Part shown: piece after piece, positions 1 through 5,103 of the stretch
Layout of the letters: each line of letters starts with the position of its first letter
Numbering within the stretch: the first letter of the stretch is position 1
Source of the DNA: an uncultured Blautia sp.
Lineage (GTDB): Bacteria > Bacillota > Clostridia > Lachnospirales > Lachnospiraceae
Assembly (NCBI GenBank): GCA_900539145.1
Contig: UQAX01000072.1
Span: 1 to 5,679 of the forward strand
Direction of reading: 5' to 3'
DNA: 5,679 nucleotides
The notes under the pieces: generated by a model
Databases searched by the model: none
Told to the model about the DNA's origin: nothing
Seen by the model: only the letters and a program-made list of their open reading frames with translations
Program-made: the position numbers and the translations under genes

Positions 1-25
1 GACGGGTTTCATGACCCCATCGGTG

Positions 26-43
26 CCTTTCGCAGAAAGGTGG
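26..43 (+). promoter_or_regulatory. Shine-Dalgarno site of rqcH within a small hairpin
   Basis: AAAGGTGG at 36-43 lies 9 nt before the ATG at 53 and decides that start. The preceding CCTTT (26-30) is complementary to AAAGG (36-40) across a 5-nt loop, so the ribosome binding site could be partly masked in a weak hairpin. The base pairing is visible; a regulatory effect is speculation and the stem is only 5 bp. Confidence 0.4.
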
Positions 44-52
44 AAAATAATT

Positions 53-1798
53 ATGGCATTTGATGGAATTACCATTGCGAATATTGTAAAAGAATTAAAC
101 GAAACCATTGTAGGGGGGAAAATCAATAAAATTGCCCAGCCGGAAGCAGATGAGCTTTTATTAACCATAAAGAATAATAAAACACAATACCGCCTTCTGA
201 TTTCTGCCAGCGCTTCTCTTCCCCTTATTTATTTTACAGATAAAAACAAAGTCAGTCCTTTGACTGCACCGAACTTCTGTATGCTTTTAAGAAAGCATAT
301 CGGTAACGGAAAAATCACCGGAGTAACACAGCCGGATATGGAACGTGTCATTGAAATGCGGATTGAACACCTGAACGAATTAGGAGATTTATGCTTCAAA
401 ACTCTTGTTATTGAAATCATGGGAAAACACAGCAACATTATTTTTCTCAATGAAAACAGAATGATTTTAGACAGTATTAAACATATCTCCTGTAACGTCA
501 GCTCTGTACGTGAAGTTCTTCCGGGTAGAGATTATTTCCTGCCACAGACACAGGAAAAGCAAAATCCTCTGACTGTCACACAGGAATTTTTCTTTGAAAC
601 TATCTGTACAAAACCTGTTTCCATTGCCAAGGGGCTGTATACCTCTTTAACCGGCATCAGCCCCTGTATTGCGGAAGAAATCTGCTATCGCGCTTCTTTA
701 GACGGCGGAGACGCCATGCAGTCTCTTTCAGAGCCTGCCAAAGAACACCTGTTCCATACCTTTTCCAGAGCAATGGAAGACGTACAGGAAGGACATTTTG
801 TTCCTAACATTGTCTATAATGAAGAGGACGAGCCTTTAGAATACGCTTCCATTCCTCTTACAAAATACGGGGACGCACCTGTCAGAGAATTTCCTTCCAT
901 TTCTGAGGTGTTAGAAGCTTATTACGCACAGAAAGACAAGGTTACCCGCATCCGCCAAAAATCTTCTGATTTGCGCCGTATTGTCCAGACTGCTCTTGAG
1001 CGAAACAGAAAAAAACTGAATTTACAGGAAAAACAGATGCGTGACACTCAGAAAATGGATAAGTACAAGGTTTACGGAGAACTGATTAACACTTACGGCT
1101 ACAATTTAGAACCCGGCTGTAAATCCTTTTCAGCCTTAAACTACTATACCAATGAGGAAATCACCATTCCCTTAGACAGCACCATGACGCCGCAGGAAAA
1201 TGCAAAGAAATACTTTGACAAATACAATAAATTAAAGCGAACTGCTCAGGCCTTGGAGGAACAAATCGAAGATACCAGAAACGAAATCCTTCACTTAGAG
1301 TCTGTCAGCACTGCCCTTGACATCGCTCTCGGAGAAAGTGATTTGTCACAGATTAAAGAGGAATTAACAGAGTGCGGCTATCTGAAAAAGCACTACTCGA
1401 AAAAGAAAAAAGCACTGGGAAAATCAAAACCTCTCCACTACATTTCCAGCGACGGCTATCACATTTACGTAGGAAAAAACAACTACCAGAATGAAGAGCT
1501 GACCTTTAAGTTTGCCACAGGAAACGACTGGTGGTTTCATGCAAAAAAAATGGCAGGCTCTCACGTCATTGTAAAAAGCAACAACGAGGAACTGCCTGAC
1601 TCTACCTTTGAAGATGCAGGAAAACTGGCAGCTTATTACTCCAGCGGACGCACCGCTCCTAAGGTAGAAATTGACTATATTCAGAAAAAACATGTGAAAA
1701 AACCAAACGGCTCAAAACCGGGATTTGTGGTGTATTATACCAACTATTCTCTTATGATAGAGCCGGATATTTCAGGGATTACTTTGGTAGAAGACTAA
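53..1798 (+). CDS. rqcH: RqcH, ribosome quality-control / NFACT family protein (Rqc2 homologue)
   Basis: Protein of 581 aa, the usual length of bacterial RqcH (also annotated as FbpA, YloA or fibronectin-binding protein). In the family, RqcH binds 50S subunits still carrying peptidyl-tRNA after ribosome splitting and recruits tRNA-Ala to add C-terminal alanine tails that mark the stalled chain for proteolysis. It acts in the cytosol. Visible parts: NFACT-N with the family N-terminus MAFDGI and FCMLLRKHI (residues 75-83), ER at 97-98, and EIMGKHSNII at 121-130. A helix-hairpin-helix-like stretch lies around 196-218 (GISPCIAEEI). Charged coiled-coil arms lie at about 291-335 and 383-420. The C-terminal NFACT-R/DUF814 domain spans about 460-560, with WWFHAKKMAGSHVIV (493-507) and HVKKPNGSKPGFVVY (547-561). 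The start at 53 is chosen over the in-frame ATG at 11 because it has the AAAGGTGG site and the family N-terminus. Where B. subtilis RqcH has Asp97-Arg98, this protein has Glu97-Arg98. No adhesion features are seen: no signal peptide and no LPXTG motif. Confidence 0.94.
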   Translation: MAFDGITIANIVKELNETIVGGKINKIAQPEADELLLTIKNNKTQYRLLISASASLPLIYFTDKNKVSPLTAPNFCMLLRKHIGNGKITGVTQPDMERVIEMRIEHLNELGDLCFKTLVIEIMGKHSNIIFLNENRMILDSIKHISCNVSSVREVLPGRDYFLPQTQEKQNPLTVTQEFFFETICTKPVSIAKGLYTSLTGISPCIAEEICYRASLDGGDAMQSLSEPAKEHLFHTFSRAMEDVQEGHFVPNIVYNEEDEPLEYASIPLTKYGDAPVREFPSISEVLEAYYAQKDKVTRIRQKSSDLRRIVQTALERNRKKLNLQEKQMRDTQKMDKYKVYGELINTYGYNLEPGCKSFSALNYYTNEEITIPLDSTMTPQENAKKYFDKYNKLKRTAQALEEQIEDTRNEILHLESVSTALDIALGESDLSQIKEELTECGYLKKHYSKKKKALGKSKPLHYISSDGYHIYVGKNNYQNEELTFKFATGNDWWFHAKKMAGSHVIVKSNNEELPDSTFEDAGKLAAYYSSGRTAPKVEIDYIQKKHVKKPNGSKPGFVVYYTNYSLMIEPDISGITLVED

Positions 1799-1805
1799 AT
1801 ACGAT

Positions 1806-1875
1806 ATAGAAAAGCTGTTGCAGGAAAAGCAACCGAAGCATTCTCGGTGCAATCTCCATGCCACAGCTTTTCTAT
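1806..1875. terminator. Long imperfect stem-loop between convergent genes, probable bidirectional terminator
   Basis: ATAGAAAAGCTGT (1806-1818) pairs perfectly over 13 bp with ACAGCTTTTCTAT (1863-1875). After a T/C mismatch the stem continues with GCA/TGC, a bulged A and GGA/TCC. An inner hairpin ACCGA/TCGGT (1832-1836/1844-1848) has a 7-nt loop. The structure starts 8 nt after the rqcH stop and reaches into the stop codon of the convergent acetyltransferase gene. Both stem ends carry TTTTCTAT in the direction of the incoming transcript, fitting termination from either side. The U-tract is short and interrupted, so efficiency is uncertain. An alternative partial fold uses GTTGC (1817-1821) with GCAAC (1829-1833). 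Confidence 0.55.
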
Positions 1876-2615
1876 TATTTCCCATATACCTCATAGGCAA
1901 CATATTCTCTTAAAAAATGATAACCCAACTTCTCTGCCAATGCTCTGGAGGCTAAATTGTGGGCATCCCAGCCGGGATAAATCCCCTGCTCTAAACAAGC
2001 CAAAATAAGCGCTGCACTGCATCCGTAAGCCAGTCCCATTCTTCGATATTTGCTTTTTGTATCCACTTCGATTTCAATTCCCTTGTCGTATCTTGCATAA
2101 GTAGACGCCCCTGCCAGAATTTCTCCGTTCTTTACTGCAACGACTCCTATTCCCAGCTTTTTAAAGCTCTCAAAATCTGAAAATTGCCCTGTTAAATCGT
2201 AGCTCCATTCCTCTTTTCTACATTCGTAAAAGAGCTTTTTATCAAGAAAAGAAAGCTGTATTTCTTTTTCTAAAACAGTTTGTATTACCTGTTTTAACTG
2301 CTCTTTTTGAAAAACATCACGCTCTTTCTTCATGGCATATCGAGTGATTTTCCTTATCTTACCCTCATAACATTTTTCTAAAATTTCTTCCCATTCTTTA
2401 CTGCAAGGAACGAAAATTCGATAATCCTTCTTCGCCTTTGGCGGCCAAAAAAGTGCAAGTTCTTCGGAAGGCTCTCCGTCAAAATAAGTAAAATCCCCCA
2501 GCACTGCCATTGCAGAACGAGGATTTTCATGGTTGTCATAATAGATATTTCCCATTATTCCTTGTTTGCAGCACCACACAAGGGCATCTTGGCTGTTCTT
2601 AAAAAATTCTTTCAT
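1875..2615 (-). CDS. GNAT-family N-acetyltransferase with a distinct N-terminal domain
   Basis: Protein of 246 aa. The C-terminal half (about 120-246) is a GNAT acyl-CoA transferase fold. Evidence is the acetyl-CoA-binding motif A at SKYRRMGLAYGCSAALI (188-204; R-x-x-G-x-A pattern) and the late segment WDAHNLASRALAEKLGY (216-232), which resembles the N-x-x-S-x-x-L-x-x-x-x-G-[FY] signature of the fold. The N-terminal half (1-120) has no obvious motif. This arrangement matches the Firmicutes group usually labelled GNAT acetyltransferase (GNAT_acetyltran). The acceptor substrate is unknown. The start at 2615 is chosen over longer in-frame options because GGAGGGG lies 3 nt upstream (+ strand 2619-2625) and because the longer version would read through the predicted promoter at 2643-2651. 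It is transcribed alone, divergently from the acetyltransferase at 2878 and convergently with rqcH. Confidence 0.85.
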   Translation of the reverse strand: MKEFFKNSQDALVWCCKQGIMGNIYYDNHENPRSAMAVLGDFTYFDGEPSEELALFWPPKAKKDYRIFVPCSKEWEEILEKCYEGKIRKITRYAMKKERDVFQKEQLKQVIQTVLEKEIQLSFLDKKLFYECRKEEWSYDLTGQFSDFESFKKLGIGVVAVKNGEILAGASTYARYDKGIEIEVDTKSKYRRMGLAYGCSAALILACLEQGIYPGWDAHNLASRALAEKLGYHFLREYVAYEVYGK

Positions 2616-2642
2616 TTTCCCCTCCACAATTTCATTTTTTCT

Positions 2643-2651
2643 ATTATAACA
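2643..2651 (-). promoter_or_regulatory. Extended -10 promoter of the 2615-1875 acetyltransferase
   Basis: Read on the minus strand the site is TGTTATAAT, a perfect TATAAT (2643-2648) with the extended -10 TG element one base upstream. The expected -35 position (about 2666-2671) reads TTTTAT, a poor match, which is usual for extended -10 promoters. A transcript would begin near 2636, about 20 nt before the start codon at 2615. This is sequence-based only; no transcript evidence exists here. Confidence 0.55.
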
Positions 2652-2691
2652 ATTCTTGCTTAAAAATAAAATGATGGTTCGGAATAAAACA

Positions 2692-2700
2692 TGGTATAAT
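2692..2700 (+). promoter_or_regulatory. Possible upstream extended -10 promoter (TGGTATAAT)
   Basis: TGGTATAAT is a TG-N-TATAAT extended -10 box, with TATAAT at 2695-2700. The -35 region around 2672-2677 shows no match to TTGACA. If active, transcription would begin near 2707 and run through the hairpin arms toward the acetyltransferase at 2878, giving a leader of about 170 nt or a separate small RNA. It also forms the left half of the four-way-junction closing stem, so it may be a structural rather than a promoter sequence. Confidence 0.35.
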
Positions 2701-2763
2701 AATTGCACGATGTGCAATTTAAGCCGATTTCATCGGCTTACTGCCGTATGGCAGATTATACCA
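2692..2763. other. Perfect four-way-junction (cloverleaf) inverted-repeat structure
   Basis: Four inverted repeats tile these 72 bases with no unpaired base at the junction. The closing stem is TGGTATAAT (2692-2700) with ATTATACCA (2755-2763), 9 bp. Arm 1 is AATTGCAC/GTGCAATT (2701-2708/2712-2719), loop GAT. Arm 2 is TAAGCCGAT/ATCGGCTTA (2720-2728/2732-2740), loop TTC. Arm 3 is CTGCC/GGCAG (2741-2745/2750-2754), loop GTAT. In all, 62 of 72 bases are paired. It is not a tRNA: no T-loop, no 7-base anticodon loop and a 9-bp closing stem. Both strands fold equally, so the sequence alone does not give an orientation. Function is unknown; candidates are a structured RNA, a cruciform protein-binding site or a mobile repeat. 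Confidence 0.6.
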
Positions 2764-2821
2764 GGCAAGCCACGGCTTGAAAAGTAAATACCCTTGCAGG
2801 GTGCTTCCTTTTCTGCGCACG
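2764..2821. other. Second hairpin cluster, possible structured leader
   Basis: CAAGCC (2766-2771) pairs with GGCTTG (2774-2779). ACCCT (2790-2794) pairs with AGGGT (2798-2802) around TGC. GAAAAG (2779-2784) can pair with CTTTTC (2808-2813) outside that hairpin. The ACCCT hairpin is followed by TTCCTTTT (2805-2812), which faintly resembles a weak intrinsic terminator on the plus strand. AAGCC and GGCTT also occur in arm 2 of the neighbouring four-way structure, so the two blocks could exchange partners. No known riboswitch class is recognised. Confidence 0.35.
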
Positions 2822-2830
2822 TGGTATAAT
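2822..2830 (+). promoter_or_regulatory. Extended -10 promoter of the 2878-3423 acetyltransferase
   Basis: TGGTATAAT gives TATAAT at 2825-2830 with an upstream TG. No TTGACA-like -35 is found 15-19 bp upstream (the 17-bp position, 2802-2807, reads TGCTTC). The start of transcription would be near 2837, about 40 nt before the ATG at 2878. This is the copy best placed to drive the gene. Confidence 0.5.
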
Positions 2831-2842
2831 AACTATAAATCA

Positions 2843-2870
2843 TTCAAATTTGTCACCATTTGAAAAGGAG
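2843..2870 (+). promoter_or_regulatory. Ribosome binding site with abutting AT-rich hairpin
   Basis: AAAAGGAG (2863-2870) lies 7 nt before ATG 2878 and decides that start over the in-frame TTG at 2860, which itself overlaps the site. Just upstream, TTCAAAT (2843-2849) pairs with ATTTGAA (2858-2864) over an 8-nt loop, touching but not covering GGAG. The hairpin is weak. Confidence 0.55.
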
Positions 2871-2877
2871 TGAACCT

Positions 2878-3423
2878 ATGTTACATTCATCTAGAACCAT
2901 TCTATTAAAAAATAAAAAAAACGCCATTCTTCGAAATCCAATGCCTTCTGATGCAATACCAATGATAAATTTCCAAAAACAATGCGCTTTAGAAACTCCT
3001 TTTCTGCTTCGCTCCCCTGAAGAATGTGAAATAACCGAAGAGCAGCAAAAGACTGCCATCGAAGCTGCTAACCATTCAGATACTCAGCTTATGCTGCTAT
3101 GTATTATAGATAAAGAAATTGCCGGAAGCTGTCAAATTATTTTTCAAAAACGATTAAAAACTCAGCACCGAGGAGAAATTGCTTTGGCAATCACCCAAAA
3201 ATATTGGGGACTTGGAATTGGCACTGCTATGATACAAGAGCTGATCTCTATTGCCAAACAACAGCATCTGCTACAATTAGAATTGGAATATATGGAAGGC
3301 AATAAACGAGGAGAAAATTTGTATAAAAAAATGGGATTTTCTCATGTCGGAGAGCATCCCAATGCTGTCCGTTTAAAAGACGGACAAATGTTAAAACTTA
3401 TTCTCATGATAAAAGAACTTTAG
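2878..3423 (+). CDS. GNAT-family N-acetyltransferase (RimI/RimJ-like single domain)
   Basis: Protein of 181 aa, a typical single-domain GNAT. Motif A is QKYWGLGIGTAMIQEL (107-122; Q-x-x-x-G-x-G-x-G/A type acetyl-CoA loop) after the strand GEIALAI (99-105). The later helix NKRGENLYKKMGF (142-154) is the usual N-x-x-A/G-x-x-L-Y-x-K-x-G-F segment. The N-terminal region with ETPFLLRSPEE (39-49) resembles many uncharacterised Firmicutes acetyltransferases. The acceptor substrate (amine, amino acid or protein N-terminus) cannot be told. Start choice rests on AAAAGGAG at 2863-2870. The last 33 bp overlap the 3' end of the oppositely oriented transporter gene, and the reverse strand of its 3' third contains a terminator-like hairpin for that gene. 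It is not related at motif level to the other two GNATs here. Confidence 0.87.
   Translation: MLHSSRTILLKNKKNAILRNPMPSDAIPMINFQKQCALETPFLLRSPEECEITEEQQKTAIEAANHSDTQLMLLCIIDKEIAGSCQIIFQKRLKTQHRGEIALAITQKYWGLGIGTAMIQELISIAKQQHLLQLELEYMEGNKRGENLYKKMGFSHVGEHPNAVRLKDGQMLKLILMIKEL
3325..3361 (-). terminator. Probable intrinsic terminator of the transporter operon, inside the convergent gene
   Basis: On the minus strand, TGGGAT (+ 3356-3361) pairs with ATCCCA (+ 3332-3337). An inner TCTC/GAGA stem (+ 3350-3353/3340-3343) closes a 6-nt loop, and the structure is followed directly by seven T (+ 3325-3331). It lies about 30 nt beyond the transporter stop codon at 3391. It is read antisense within the C-terminal coding part of the 2878-3423 acetyltransferase, so part of its sequence is forced by that protein (the K-K-M-G-F region). 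A chance hairpin is therefore possible. A separate 7-bp hairpin, TGTCCGT/ACGGACA (3366-3386), sits between it and the stop codon but has no T-run. Confidence 0.45.
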
Positions 3424-4602
3424 GATTTTTTCTGTTCTCTTACAAGCAGCAAGTCCCACTAAAAGAAGCACAGGAAATACAATACTTGCTAATATTCCCA
3501 TTTTCAGATTATCTCCTGCTAAATCGGACACGAAACCTACCAAAGTAGGACCGGCAGAGCATCCGAAATCTCCACCTAAAGCCAGCAAAGCAAACAACGC
3601 AGTTCCTGCTTTTGGCAAAGCTGCTGCAGCTTTGCTAAAAGTTCCCGGCCACATAATACCCACGGAAAAGCCGCTGACTGCACAGGCAAATAAACTCAAC
3701 GCCGGATTTGGAAAAAGGGAAATTCCCAAATAAGAAACGACACAAAAGATGCAGCTTCCTTTCATAAAATAATCCAACTGGATTTTTTCGCCATATTTTC
3801 CATAGAACATTCTAGATAGCCCCATACAAAGGGCAAATGCCATAGGTCCTGCTAAATCTCCTGCTGCCTTGGAAATTCCCAGTCCCTTTTCCGCAAAGGT
3901 GGAAACCCACTGACTTACCGCCTGTTCACTGGCTCCTGCGCACACCATCATAACCAGCAAAATCCAAAACAATTTCATCCGAAACAATTCTTTAATACTA
4001 AGTCCTTCTTCTCCTTCCTCCAGCAAAGATACCATAGGAACTTTCGTAAACACAACCGCATTTGCAACAGGAACAACTGCCCATAAAAGCGCCATAATTT
4101 TCCAATTCCTAATACCTGCTATGGAAAAGAAAATGGTTGAAACCAAAACAACACCTACCTGTCCCCAACAGTAAAAAGAATGAAGCATACTCATTGCTTT
4201 CTCCTTATTATCGGAAGGACACGCCTCTACTACCGGACTTACCAGTACCTCCAATAAGCCTCCTCCAACTGCATAAATCATAACAGAAATCAAAATTCCG
4301 GCAAAAGCAGAAGGCAGTATCTCAGGTAAAATCGTCAGGGAAATCAAGCCACAGGCAGACAAAATATGAGCGAAAATCATACAGAAACGATAGCCCAATT
4401 TATCTACAAATCCAATCGCTGCCATATCCACCAAAAGCTGCACACCAAAATTAAAAGTAATCAGCATGGTTATCTGGGAAAGAGGCAAATGATACTGTCT
4501 TTGAAAAGTCAAAAATAACAGTGGTACAAAATTAACAATAATTGCCTGTACAATATATCCCACAAAACATGCGGTCATTGTCTTATTATATTGATTTTTC
4601 AT
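3391..4602 (-). CDS. Major facilitator superfamily (MFS) transporter
   Basis: Protein of 403 aa, standard MFS size, with about twelve hydrophobic membrane spans. Six lie before a charged central loop (about 188-210, LLEEGEEGLSIKELFRMK) and six after it. An MFS motif-A-like loop DKLGYRF (67-73) follows TM2. TM4-TM5 contain VSPVVEACPS (121-130) and MLHSFYCWGQVGVV (139-152), a pattern common in FucP-like and related sugar or unknown-substrate MFS proteins. The substrate cannot be assigned. The start at 4602 puts the N-terminus (MKNQYNKTM) directly before TM1. The frame stays open upstream to 4725, but that extension overlaps the YjaB-like gene and would add a polar 41-aa tail. The ribosome site is weak (GGAA/CGGGA inside the upstream gene), suggesting translational coupling. 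It overlaps the upstream gene by 17 bp and the convergent acetyltransferase by 33 bp. Confidence 0.88.
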   Translation of the reverse strand: MKNQYNKTMTACFVGYIVQAIIVNFVPLLFLTFQRQYHLPLSQITMLITFNFGVQLLVDMAAIGFVDKLGYRFCMIFAHILSACGLISLTILPEILPSAFAGILISVMIYAVGGGLLEVLVSPVVEACPSDNKEKAMSMLHSFYCWGQVGVVLVSTIFFSIAGIRNWKIMALLWAVVPVANAVVFTKVPMVSLLEEGEEGLSIKELFRMKLFWILLVMMVCAGASEQAVSQWVSTFAEKGLGISKAAGDLAGPMAFALCMGLSRMFYGKYGEKIQLDYFMKGSCIFCVVSYLGISLFPNPALSLFACAVSGFSVGIMWPGTFSKAAAALPKAGTALFALLALGGDFGCSAGPTLVGFVSDLAGDNLKMGILASIVFPVLLLVGLAACKRTEKILKFFYHENKF

Positions 4603-5032
4603 ATTCCCGTTTCCATTCCATGCAATATTCTTTTTCTCCTGTGGTTTCATCGATGCCTTCCCTCTCAAGTCTAAAATTTTCTCTTTTGTAAAAGCAAACT
4701 GCTCTGCTGTTTTTCTCATATACATGTAAATATAAATGATTTTTTAAAGTCTTTGCAAAATCTAATAACCCTTTCCCGATACCTTTTGAACGAGTATCAC
4801 TTTTTACAAAAATCCCTTCTATGTAATTCTCATTTATACCAATAAAGCCTGTGATTTCTTTTCTTTCTTCATTTTCGTATACATAAACTTCTGCTTTCGG
4901 CAGCATTTCCTTTACAAACGGAAAATTTTCTTTCCAGTAGGCAGCCGGAACAAAATCATGTGCCTGAAGATTTGCCCAAAGCCAAATTTCCGTAACCTCA
5001 TTTATATCCTTCTCTGATAATTCTCTAATCAT
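4586..5032 (-). CDS. YjaB-like GNAT N-acetyltransferase
   Basis: Protein of 148 aa, matching the length and pattern of the E. coli YjaB type. It begins MIRELSEKDINEVTEIWLWA and carries the early H-x-F-V-x-x-x-Y-W stretch (25-33, HDFVPAAYW). The motif-A loop is RSKGIGKGLL (81-90) after GIFVKSD (73-79). The C-terminal segment is YEKNSRAVCFYKRENF (105-120), where Tyr115 occupies the position of the usual general-acid tyrosine. Members are acetyl-CoA-binding cytosolic enzymes; physiological acceptors are poorly defined. The start at 5032 follows AAAAGGAGG (ggagg at + 5037-5041) by 4 nt. Longer in-frame versions read through the promoter. It is the first gene of a two-gene operon with the MFS transporter, hinting at modification of something exported or imported, but that link is inference. 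Confidence 0.88.
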   Translation of the reverse strand: MIRELSEKDINEVTEIWLWANLQAHDFVPAAYWKENFPFVKEMLPKAEVYVYENEERKEITGFIGINENYIEGIFVKSDTRSKGIGKGLLDFAKTLKNHLYLHVYEKNSRAVCFYKRENFRLEREGIDETTGEKEYCMEWKREYEKSI

Positions 5033-5057
5033 AGTTCCTCCTTTTCTCAGCAGTAAA

Positions 5058-5086
5058 GATATATCACAGAATTGTACCTTTTTCAA
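5058..5086 (-). promoter_or_regulatory. Sigma-A-type promoter of the YjaB-like/MFS operon
   Basis: On the minus strand, TTGAAA (+ 5081-5086) and TATATC (+ 5058-5063) are separated by 17 bp. These match the -35 in 5 of 6 positions and the -10 in 4 of 6. Transcription would begin near 5051, about 19 nt before the start codon, leaving room for the AAAAGGAGG site. It lies in the 71-bp gap after the truncated ATPase gene, so the operon does not need readthrough from it. Confidence 0.5.
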
Positions 5087-5103
5087 CCAAAATCATGGGA
5101 TTT

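Larger units (their letters stand above)
2692..2832. repeat. Element bounded by 11-bp direct repeats, with TGGTATAAT present three times
   Basis: TGGTATAATAA occurs at 2692-2702 and again at 2822-2832. Between them, ATTATACCA at 2755-2763 is the exact inverse of the first nine bases. The three copies therefore alternate in orientation (+, -, +) and the middle one can pair with either outer one. Everything between is rich in short inverted repeats. The layout could reflect a small non-autonomous mobile repeat with target duplication, or promoter boxes built into a structured RNA. No transposase or known MITE family is recognised, so mobility is inference. Confidence 0.5.

Noticed and set aside
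11..52. Upstream in-frame ATG adding 14 residues to RqcH
   Set aside because: No ribosome binding site before 11, while the ATG at 53 has AAAGGTGG at good spacing and gives the conserved MAFDGI N-terminus.
229..450. Minus-strand open frame of 73 codons inside rqcH
   Set aside because: Antisense shadow of a well-conserved gene, with no ribosome site and no recognisable domain.
1424..1693. Minus-strand open frame of 89 codons inside rqcH
   Set aside because: Lies opposite the conserved NFACT-R domain; composition looks like a reverse translation and no start signals are seen.
1806..1875. Second perfect four-way junction, using TGC/GCA, ACCGA/TCGGT and GCA/TGC arms
   Set aside because: The outer arms would be only 3 bp; extending the 13-bp stem through GCA/TGC and GGA/TCC gives more base pairs, so a long imperfect hairpin is preferred.
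2692..2763. tRNA gene suggested by the cloverleaf shape and 72-base length
   Set aside because: Lacks the T-loop consensus, a 7-base anticodon loop, the D-loop GG and a 7-bp acceptor; loops are only 3-4 bases.
2700..2830. CRISPR array suggested by repeated short motifs
   Set aside because: Repeats are 9-11 bp, alternate in orientation and are not evenly spaced as repeat-spacer units.
2853..3059. Minus-strand open frame of 68 codons at the start of the second acetyltransferase
   Set aside because: Antisense to a GNAT gene with a clear start; no ribosome site or homology signal.
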